From NCBI GenBank assembly GCA_002687735.1, contig NZBD01000013.1:1-45037 (forward strand): DNA of 45,037 bases, in the 5' to 3' direction. The notes below the pieces were generated by a model. It was given only the letters and a program-made list of their open reading frames with translations. It was not told the origin of the DNA and searched no databases. Of the stretch, positions 8,911 to 15,307 are shown piece by piece; within the stretch, counting starts at the first letter, position 1; each line of letters opens with the position of its first letter. This DNA is from Candidatus Iainarchaeum sp. Its GTDB lineage: Archaea > Iainarchaeota > Iainarchaeia > Iainarchaeales > Iainarchaeaceae. The position numbers were made by a program, and so were the translations under genes.

Positions 8911-9327
8911 TTGAGTATAATTAAATTTGAAGAATTAAAAATTGGTCAAAAAAAATTTATCACAAAAAAAATTTCTCAAGAAAACATTTCAAATTTTACA
9001 ACTCTAATCACAAAACAAGCCCCTCATTCTACTGAGGCTTCAGCTTCCTTTGTGAATGATCGTATTCCTCAAAGTTCTCTAATTGGGTCAATATTATCTG
9101 TTCTTGTTGGAAGCGAACTCCCTGGAAAAGGTTATATTTCAATTAATTATGAAATTTTTTTCCCAGAATCTAATTTAACACTTGAAGAAGGAGATATTGT
9201 TAAGGCAGAGTCAGAGATAGTTAAAAAAACAGAAGACGGTTTAGTAAAAGTAAAGTTAACTTGTTTGAATCAGAATAATGAGTTGGTTGGCTGGGGAACC
9301 TCTTTAGTAAAAAAGTTATCATTTTAA
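8911..9327 (+). CDS. Second MaoC-like hot-dog protein, catalytic motif lost
   Basis: A 138-residue paralogue of the preceding MaoC protein; the shared parts include GSELPGKGYISINYEI and SEIVKKTEDG. Where the active copy has SGDMNPLHVD this one has TKQAPHSTEA, and where the active copy has AHG it has PQSS, so the Asp, the His and the glycine helix cap are gone. It starts at TTG with an AGGTG ribosome-binding site five bases upstream that overlaps the previous stop region, so translation is coupled. The likely role is a non-catalytic partner in a heterodimer, by analogy with HadAB/HadBC dehydratases of mycobacteria, where only HadB carries the catalytic residues. Its 3' end overlaps the convergent PPOX gene by nine bases. 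Confidence 0.8.
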   Translation: MSIIKFEELKIGQKKFITKKISQENISNFTTLITKQAPHSTEASASFVNDRIPQSSLIGSILSVLVGSELPGKGYISINYEIFFPESNLTLEEGDIVKAESEIVKKTEDGLVKVKLTCLNQNNELVGWGTSLVKKLSF

Positions 9328-9744
9328 TATTTCTTCATAAAGATTAAACACTGTTTTTGGAGAATGATCCTCAAACTGAATCCCATCAGTAACTGTTAAA
9401 TAAGGGCTTCTCTTGGATTGAATTTCACTTATTTTCATTTCCACAATAACAAACCCCTCAACTTCCCTAATTTTTGTTCCAACCCCATTAATAGTAAAAA
9501 CAAAATTATTTCCTCCAATTACACTCATACAAATTTGTCCATTGTCTAAAACATTTTGTAAAGATTCACTTTTATCATAAAAACCAAACCTAATTGTTTG
9601 CGCGTCTTTAACTCTAGTTAAACCCATGTGGGACACTCCAATTTTCCCCTTAGAATCAATTGTAGAAATAGTTGGAATACATTTCCCAGAATTAATGTAA
9701 TCGATTGCTTTTTGAATTAACTCTGTTCCTAAATAATTTCCCAT
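9319..9744 (-). CDS. Pyridoxamine 5'-phosphate oxidase-family (split beta-barrel flavin) protein
   Basis: A 141-residue protein with the PPOX split-barrel pattern: GKCIPTISTIDSKGKIGVSHMGL at the start, FGFYDKSESLQNVLDNGQICMSV in the middle, and a beta-rich end. Members bind FMN, F420 or haem and act as oxidases or reductases on varied substrates; the sequence alone does not fix cofactor or substrate. The start codon overlaps the fabG stop by one base (TAATG), so it is the third gene of the fabH-fabG operon. Since that operon lacks a recognisable enoyl reductase, a flavin-dependent reductase role in the same cycle is conceivable, but this is speculation. Confidence 0.75.
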   Translation of the reverse strand: MGNYLGTELIQKAIDYINSGKCIPTISTIDSKGKIGVSHMGLTRVKDAQTIRFGFYDKSESLQNVLDNGQICMSVIGGNNFVFTINGVGTKIREVEGFVIVEMKISEIQSKRSPYLTVTDGIQFEDHSPKTVFNLYEEILK

Positions 9745-10481
9745 TAAAACAAGCCCCCATTAACATTAATCACTTCTCCGGTGATATAAGAAGCTTCATC
9801 GGAAAGCAAGAATTTAACTGCTGCTGCAACATCTTTTGGTTCCCCGATTTTTTTCATTGGAATATTATTCAAAAATTTTTGCATTACTTTCTCAGGAATT
9901 GTTTCCTGCAGTTTAGTATTAATTATCCCCGGAGCAACAGCATTAACATTTATTCCTTTTAAAGCCACTTCTTTTGCAATTGATTTTGTAAAACCAATTA
10001 CTCCGGCTTTTGAAGCAGCATAATTTGTTTGTCCAATATTCCCTAACTGCCCTGATATTGATGTTAGGTTAACAATTTTTCCAAATCCTTGTGAAATCAT
10101 TAAAGGCAGCACGGCTTTTGTGCAATTAAAAGTACCCTTCAGATTAACGTTAATAACCGCATCCCAATCATTTTCTTCCATTTTCAAAAATAAATTATCC
10201 CTAGTAATACCGGCATTATTAACCAAAAAATCGATTTTCCCAAATTCTTTTAGGGATTCTTTAAACATTGCTTCTACTTCTTTTGGATCCGAAACATTTG
10301 CTTTTATTGCAATTGCTTTTCTTCCTAAATTATTTATTTCCTCCACTATTTGGTTTGCTTTTTCTTCATTATTTTGATAATTAATTATTACATTACAATT
10401 TTCTTTTGCTAAAATAATCGCAATACTTTTCCCTATCCCTCCAGAAGCTCCTGTTACTAAACAAGTTTTTTCTTTAAACAT
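9744..10481 (-). CDS. fabG: 3-oxoacyl-[ACP/CoA] reductase, FabG (short-chain dehydrogenase)
   Basis: A 245-residue classical SDR of normal FabG length. It has the cofactor motif TGASGGIG (residues 10-17), NNAG at 88-91, Asn112 in NVNLKG, the active serine in NLTSISG and YAASK with Tyr154 and Lys158. The C-terminal end INVNGGLF matches FabG (usually VNGGM). It reduces 3-oxoacyl thioesters to (R)-3-hydroxyacyl thioesters, the stereoisomer that MaoC-type dehydratases take. It lies one base after fabH and overlaps the PPOX gene by one base. FabG-like SDRs are common and sometimes act on other ketones, but the fabH linkage supports a fatty-acid-like role. Confidence 0.93.
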   Translation of the reverse strand: MFKEKTCLVTGASGGIGKSIAIILAKENCNVIINYQNNEEKANQIVEEINNLGRKAIAIKANVSDPKEVEAMFKESLKEFGKIDFLVNNAGITRDNLFLKMEENDWDAVINVNLKGTFNCTKAVLPLMISQGFGKIVNLTSISGQLGNIGQTNYAASKAGVIGFTKSIAKEVALKGINVNAVAPGIINTKLQETIPEKVMQKFLNNIPMKKIGEPKDVAAAVKFLLSDEASYITGEVINVNGGLF

Positions 10482-10482
10482 T

Positions 10483-11466
10483 TTAATACCACTTTAACAA
10501 ATTTGCTCCCCAACTTAAACCTGCGCCAAAACCAACCAGCATTACATTATCTCCTTGTTTTATTTTTCCTTTTTCTATTGCTTCGTTTAAAGCAATTGGG
10601 ATTGATGCTGCAATCGTGTTCCCATATTTTTCAATGTTTGTAAAAGTTTTTTCCATTGGTAAACCAAGAATTTTCATTCCTTCTTTAATAATATTTAAGT
10701 TTGCCTGATGGAAAATAATAAAATCAAGTTCATCTTTTTTCATGTTGGCTTTTTTTAAACAATTATTAACCGCATCCGGAATTGCTTTTAAAGCAAAATC
10801 CCAGATTGCTCGCCCATCCATTTTTGCAAAAATATACAAATGAGCATTTTCTTCTCTAGAATGAGCTGTTCCAAATCCTTTTACAACTAATTTATTTGCA
10901 CCTCTTCCATCAGCTCTTAAATAATTTGCTTTTAATCCAAACCCCTTCTCAACTTCTTGTAACAAAACCGCTCCTGCCCCATCAGAAAAAATTGTATAAT
11001 TAGTTCTCTCACTTTCCACTCTAAACCTTGAAGGAATCTCCGCACCAACAACTAATACATTATCATAACTATTATCCGCCACAAACTTTGAAGCGGTAGC
11101 CACTCCATAATTAAAACCCGAGCAAGCATTCAAAACATCAAAAGCACCAGCATTAACTGCCCCAATTTTTTCTTGCACATAACAAGAGGTACTTGGGGTA
11201 ACAGAGTCAGGAGTGCTAGTTGCTATTACAATTAAATCAACTTTTTCAGGTTTTAACTTTGCTTTTTCCAAAACCCTTTTACCAGCTTCAGCTGCTAAAT
11301 CCGAGGTAGCTTCTTTATCTGCCCACCTCCGTTCCTTTATTCCCAGTTTTTCCCGAATCCAAGTGTCATTAGTGTCAACTCCCATATCCACAATGTCTTG
11401 GTTAGTAACTATTTTTTTTGGTAAAAAAGAAGCAGTATGAGTAATTCCAACATCCCGATAATTCAT
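10483..11466 (-). CDS. fabH: 3-oxoacyl-ACP synthase III (FabH-type ketosynthase)
   Basis: A 327-residue thiolase-fold condensing enzyme of usual FabH length. The entire triad is present: Cys115 in NACSGFN, His253 in FHQAN and Asn283 in YGNT. The N-terminal family signature NDTWIREKLGIKERR is also present, and the end is FGAGLSWGANLLKW. The preserved His/Asn pair argues for decarboxylative (malonyl-type) condensation and against an HMG-CoA synthase. A GAGGT ribosome-binding site lies about nine bases before the ATG, with a TATA-like aattataatt further up. It heads a fabH-fabG-PPOX operon. No ACP, malonyl-transferase or enoyl reductase is recognised in the window, so the carrier (ACP or CoA) is unknown. 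Bacterial origin by transfer is plausible. Confidence 0.92.
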   Translation of the reverse strand: MNYRDVGITHTASFLPKKIVTNQDIVDMGVDTNDTWIREKLGIKERRWADKEATSDLAAEAGKRVLEKAKLKPEKVDLIVIATSTPDSVTPSTSCYVQEKIGAVNAGAFDVLNACSGFNYGVATASKFVADNSYDNVLVVGAEIPSRFRVESERTNYTIFSDGAGAVLLQEVEKGFGLKANYLRADGRGANKLVVKGFGTAHSREENAHLYIFAKMDGRAIWDFALKAIPDAVNNCLKKANMKKDELDFIIFHQANLNIIKEGMKILGLPMEKTFTNIEKYGNTIAASIPIALNEAIEKGKIKQGDNVMLVGFGAGLSWGANLLKWY

Positions 11467-11516
11467 CCCAGAAACCTCATATTAATTATAATTTGAAAGA
11501 GTTTAAATGGTTAGGT

Positions 11517-12500
11517 TTAGAAATTTGCAACCCCGTATTCAGGGCAGTTGTTACAAATAGAGGAAGTTCCATTAACCATTTTTTTTCTGAATTCCGTGTA
11601 TTTCTTGTTGTTCCAAATCTCTTTACCTTCCTCAAAAACATTACCTAAAAGTACGTGAGGTGCGTAACAGCAAGGACTCACATTTCCCTCAAGATTAATG
11701 TAAACCGCACTCCAAGGCCACCTGCACTTGCATTCAGTTAATTGCTCTTTTGTATATGTCCGTTCTTTTGTTAGTTCTCCGGTTGAAGGGGATACAACAT
11801 CTTTAATTATCACATTATCAACCCCTAAATCCAAAAACTTTTTCTCTAATTTATCCATTTCATGTTGGTTCCTTTTCATTCTAACCGCTGTAACTACAAG
11901 TCCGGGGGAGTTTGAGTTTAATTTTTTTCTTGTTTTTATAAAATTTGAAATATTGTTAAGAACTTTTTCATAATTAGCCCCTATCCTGATGTTTTCAAAT
12001 GTTTCTTTTGAATAACCATCAAACGAAATTATTAATTGGCTTAAACCACTTTCAATTACTTCAACACTTTTTTGTTCAGTTAAGAAAGTTGCATTAGTAT
12101 TAAACTGCGTGTTAAGTTTTTTTTCAGTACAATAACTAACCATTTTCAATAAATCCGGGTTCATAAGTGGTTCCCCTATACCAGATAAACGAACATCTGT
12201 AATAGTAGGGAAAACCTCTAATATTTTTTTGAATTTTTCAAAACTTAAAAAACTCGGTTTGCTTAAATGCGGGAATAATTCTTCTTTACTTTCTTTTGGA
12301 AAATTCAATGGACACATTACACATTTAAGGTTGCAAGCTGTCGAGGTTTCTATTTGTATAAAATCAGGGTTACCATAAACCTTTTCCGGTAAAGAGTGTT
12401 TTTGTGTTTTAACCAGAACAGCGTTTGTTAAACCAGGCAAACCTTTTTTTGAGGTAATGTCTAGTGCTCTATCAAAATTTTCTCGTAATTTTATTAACAT
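11517..12500 (-). CDS. Radical SAM protein with C-terminal SPASM-like domain
   Basis: A 327-residue protein. The radical SAM cluster motif is CNLKCVMC (Cys56, Cys60, Cys63), then LSGIGEPLMNPDLL, which matches the GEP region, and TQFNTNATFLT. The C-terminal part has CCYAPHVLLGNVFEE and CNNCPEYG, a SPASM-type auxiliary 4Fe-4S region. SPASM proteins often modify peptides, sugars or enzyme residues; the substrate here is not apparent. Its start overlaps the iorB stop (TAATG), making it the last gene of the iorA-unknown-iorB operon. No small precursor peptide gene is evident nearby. A role in maturation of the oxidoreductase or in aromatic metabolism would be guesswork. Confidence 0.87.
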   Translation of the reverse strand: MLIKLRENFDRALDITSKKGLPGLTNAVLVKTQKHSLPEKVYGNPDFIQIETSTACNLKCVMCPLNFPKESKEELFPHLSKPSFLSFEKFKKILEVFPTITDVRLSGIGEPLMNPDLLKMVSYCTEKKLNTQFNTNATFLTEQKSVEVIESGLSQLIISFDGYSKETFENIRIGANYEKVLNNISNFIKTRKKLNSNSPGLVVTAVRMKRNQHEMDKLEKKFLDLGVDNVIIKDVVSPSTGELTKERTYTKEQLTECKCRWPWSAVYINLEGNVSPCCYAPHVLLGNVFEEGKEIWNNKKYTEFRKKMVNGTSSICNNCPEYGVANF

Positions 12501-13069
12501 TAAAATCCCTTGTTTGCACCCACGTCAAAAGCACTTAAACTTGATTCCACTCTTTTAGGAATTAATTCAATTATTGATTCTCTCAAATTTTTTTCTGAAA
12601 CAGGAAAATCATTTAACTTACTAACCGCTCCAAGAAAAAAAATGTTCTTATCCTGTAACTCAACAACTTGTTTGGTTAAATTTTCAAAATCAAGTTCCAC
12701 AATATTTTTTCCGGTTATTTGAGTAGAAACTCCATCAAGGTTCGGGGCTTCTTCCTCAGAAATTAATAAGGAATTGTTTTCAACAGAATTTTTTTCAATA
12801 ATCATTGTTCCCTGATTCATTAACATTTCTCCGTGTCTGAGTGCTTCAAAAGAATTCAAAGCAATCATTAAAGAAGCGCCTCCTTTTGGAATAACCGGAC
12901 TTAATTTAGAACCAATTCTTATATGGCAGGAAGTACTGTCAAATCTTTTTGCGTGCCCTCTATATTCCGCCATGGTTGCTTCTAAACCCTCTTTCAAAGC
13001 AGCATTCAAAATAATTTTCCCAAGAGTAATTATTCCTTGCCCCCCAATCCCACAAACAATAATATCCAT
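12500..13069 (-). CDS. iorB: Indolepyruvate:ferredoxin oxidoreductase, beta subunit
   Basis: A 189-residue 2-oxoacid oxidoreductase gamma-domain protein. It opens with MDIIVCGIGGQGIITLGKII, the usual GGQG signature, then EYRGHAKRFDSTSCHIRIG and SPVIPKGGASLMIALNSFEALR. With IorA it converts aryl pyruvates (indolepyruvate, phenylpyruvate, 4-hydroxyphenylpyruvate) to aryl-acetyl-CoA, reducing ferredoxin. It lies four bases after the small basic gene and overlaps the radical SAM gene by one base. Separation of iorA and iorB by another gene is unusual, since the two are typically adjacent. Confidence 0.92.
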   Translation of the reverse strand: MDIIVCGIGGQGIITLGKIILNAALKEGLEATMAEYRGHAKRFDSTSCHIRIGSKLSPVIPKGGASLMIALNSFEALRHGEMLMNQGTMIIEKNSVENNSLLISEEEAPNLDGVSTQITGKNIVELDFENLTKQVVELQDKNIFFLGAVSKLNDFPVSEKNLRESIIELIPKRVESSLSAFDVGANKGF

Positions 13070-13073
13070 TCAC

Positions 13074-13448
13074 TTAACCTCTCCTGGGTCTTTTTCCTCT
13101 TTTCGATCCTCTCCCTTTTGATCCTGTTCCTGATCTTTTTCTGTATTCATCTATTGACTGGGCTCTTGTTTTTACTCCTTTTCCCTTTCCTTTTTTTAAA
13201 ATTTTTATAATCTCTGGAGATTGTCGTATTACTGAGTGTTGTTTTACTTGTTCGTTTGAAATAATTAAATCCACGATCATTCTAGTGGAAACATCGGTTC
13301 TTCCTAATCTCTTATTTTTTTCAGTTGCAATCCTTGATGCGCTTCGTTTAATATCTGATAGAACTTGTGCTATTGTTGTAGTGTGTGAAAGAATATTAAT
13401 GATTTCTTGAATCTCAGTGCTTGTTAATGCTACTTTTTTTCTGTCCAA
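13074..13448 (-). CDS. Small strongly basic protein of unknown function inside the ior operon
   Basis: A 124-residue protein I do not recognise. The first 85 or so residues look helical, with RSASRIATEKNKRLGRTDVSTRMI in the middle. The last 40 are lysine/arginine/glycine-rich and likely disordered, ending GSKGRGSKRGKRPRRG. Such a tail suggests binding to RNA or DNA. The stretch GRTDVSTRMIVDLI has the spacing of the last loop and helix of an archaeal histone fold (GRKTIKAEDIELAV in known histones), but the rest does not match well enough for a claim. It starts at TTG, one base after the iorA stop, with GGGAG upstream, so it is translated as part of the operon. Confidence 0.7.
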   Translation of the reverse strand: MDRKKVALTSTEIQEIINILSHTTTIAQVLSDIKRSASRIATEKNKRLGRTDVSTRMIVDLIISNEQVKQHSVIRQSPEIIKILKKGKGKGVKTRAQSIDEYRKRSGTGSKGRGSKRGKRPRRG

Positions 13449-13449
13449 A

Positions 13450-15246
13450 TTATTTCAACTCCCTGATTGTTCCGGGAGCAGCTAGTTGTGCACAGATCCC
13501 GCATCCAATGCATTTTTCTAAATCAATTCTTTGGCCAATTTTATTAGTTTTAATTGCCGGGCAACCTAATTCTTTTTTTGTTTCTCCGATAATTTCAAAT
13601 TGTTTATTAAAATCAGTTTTGCTTTTCAAAGCACAAGGAGCTTTAAAAATAATTACTGCCGGCCCATTATATTTTGTTGCATCTTTTATGGCAATTTCAC
13701 TTTCACTTAAATCATAAGGATTAACCTGCTTGAAAAACTGTACGCCACTAGCTTTCACTATTTCCATTAAATTAACTCTCTCAGATTCTTCTTCCAAAGC
13801 ATTTTTTCCGGTTCCGGGATGAGGCTGGCCTCCAGTCATTGCGGTAACAGAATTATCTAAAACACAAATAGTAATGTTCGAATTATTAACCACAGAATTC
13901 ATTAAACCCTGTACTCCTGAATGTAAAAAAGTCGAATCTCCTATTACTGCTACAATGTTTCCCTTGTAACCTGCTTTTGCAAAACCAGAAGCCATTGGAA
14001 TTGAAGCTCCCATGTTCATACAGGTATCCAAAGCACTAATCGGGGGATGTGCGGCTAAATTATAACAGCCTCTGTCTCCAATAACAACAAATTCATTTTC
14101 AAGTTCCTGCATAGCATTTTTCAGTGCTCCGTAAAAACCAATATGGGAACAACCAGAACAAAGTGCAGGAACTCTTTTTGGAATCTCCTCTGGTTTAATT
14201 TCCTCATAGTTTAGTTCCAAAACACCTGCAATTGCTTTTTCTGTTAATTCAACATTCAATTCTGATTCTCTCGGAACATGTTTTGTTGTTGTTCCAAAAA
14301 TATGCCCGGAAAAATGTGTTTTTGAAGCAATTTCCCGAACCTTCCATTCCATAATTGGTTCAAGTTCCTCTATTACTAAAACTTTTTTTGAATTGCTAAA
14401 AATTTCTTTGATTAATTTTGTCGGTATTGGATTAGTACTGGTTATTTTCAACACACTTGCTTTAACTCCTAGCCTTTCTAGTGCTTCTGTTGCGTAATTA
14501 AAAGAAATCCCGCTTGTAATAATCCCTAGTTCACTATCCACAATTTTTAGTTCATTAAACAGAAATCCATCAAACTCTTTTTCAATCAATTCAAGCTTTT
14601 CATTGTGTTTTTTGTGCAGGACTTTAACGTTTTTTGGTATACACACAAATCTTGATGGTTCTTTTGTAAAAAATGCCTCGCTATTCCTTTTTTTTATTTC
14701 CCCCAACTCAACCACAAAGCTGGTTTGAGCAATTTTTTGAGTGATCCTAATCTGTACAGGAACTTTAAATTTCTCACTAAACTCAAAAGCAAATTTAGTC
14801 ATTTCCTTGGCTTCCTGTCCATTAGTGGGTTCTAAACAAGGAATTTTAGCCATTATTGAGTGCAATCTAGAATCAACTGCGTGCTGAGATGACATTGGCT
14901 CTGGATCATCAGCAACAATTAAAACCAAACCAGCATTAACTCCAGTATAAGCAACAACGTTCAAAAAATCCATTATAGTGTTTGCACCAAGATTTTTCAT
15001 TGCACACAAAGCTCTTTTATTAGCAAAACTCGCTCCTGCAGCTAATTCAAAAGCAACAACCTCATTCACTGACCATTCCGCATAAACCCCTGTTTTTTTC
15101 GCAGAACCAGCTATTGAAGCCAAAATTTCTGTACAAGGAGATCCTGGATAAGATGTAGCCACACTAATTCCAGCTTCTAAAGCCCCCCGAGAAATAGCTT
15201 CGTTGCCACTTAAAATAGCTTTTCCATTTTTCTGCAATAAATCCAT
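13450..15246 (-). CDS. iorA: Indolepyruvate:ferredoxin oxidoreductase, alpha subunit with reduced ferredoxin tail
   Basis: About 598 residues from the ATG at 15246 (the track begins at a TTG at 15258). Domain order: N-terminal pyrimidine-binding part (GNEAISRGALEAGISVATSYPGSP), middle region, TPP-binding part (CSGCSHIGFYGAL, then GDSTFLHSGVQGLMN and DNSVTAMTGGQPHPG), and a C-terminal ferredoxin-like tail. The tail normally carries eight cysteines for two 4Fe-4S clusters. Here it reads GCPAI and KCIGCGICAQLAAPG, with four cysteines left. It works with IorB to oxidise aryl pyruvates to aryl-acetyl-CoA. It heads a four-gene operon whose TATA-like box (near 15280) is shared with the divergent membrane-protein gene. 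Confidence 0.93.
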   Translation of the reverse strand: MDLLQKNGKAILSGNEAISRGALEAGISVATSYPGSPCTEILASIAGSAKKTGVYAEWSVNEVVAFELAAGASFANKRALCAMKNLGANTIMDFLNVVAYTGVNAGLVLIVADDPEPMSSQHAVDSRLHSIMAKIPCLEPTNGQEAKEMTKFAFEFSEKFKVPVQIRITQKIAQTSFVVELGEIKKRNSEAFFTKEPSRFVCIPKNVKVLHKKHNEKLELIEKEFDGFLFNELKIVDSELGIITSGISFNYATEALERLGVKASVLKITSTNPIPTKLIKEIFSNSKKVLVIEELEPIMEWKVREIASKTHFSGHIFGTTTKHVPRESELNVELTEKAIAGVLELNYEEIKPEEIPKRVPALCSGCSHIGFYGALKNAMQELENEFVVIGDRGCYNLAAHPPISALDTCMNMGASIPMASGFAKAGYKGNIVAVIGDSTFLHSGVQGLMNSVVNNSNITICVLDNSVTAMTGGQPHPGTGKNALEEESERVNLMEIVKASGVQFFKQVNPYDLSESEIAIKDATKYNGPAVIIFKAPCALKSKTDFNKQFEIIGETKKELGCPAIKTNKIGQRIDLEKCIGCGICAQLAAPGTIRELK

Positions 15247-15275
15247 TTTTAACCACAAATCAATATCTTGTAATT

Positions 15276-15285
15276 GTTTATAACA
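15276..15285. promoter_or_regulatory. Shared TATA-like box between iorA and the GT-C-like gene
   Basis: The sequence gtttataaca reads as a TATA-like box on both strands. Its centre is about 27 bases before the plus-strand ATG at 15308 and about 34 before the minus-strand ATG at 15246, in a 61-base intergenic region. It is the only obvious candidate for both promoters. Confidence 0.5.
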
Positions 15286-15307
15286 ATAATGTACATTTTT
15301 CTTTCAA

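Noticed and set aside
10483-11466. HMG-CoA synthase for isoprenoid lipids
   Set aside because: The NACSGF, FHQAN and YGNT motifs and the WIREKLGIKERR signature are FabH-like, and the gene is coupled to fabG.
13074-13448. Archaeal histone
   Set aside because: Only one loop-helix segment has histone-like spacing; the rest of the fold and the usual length do not match.
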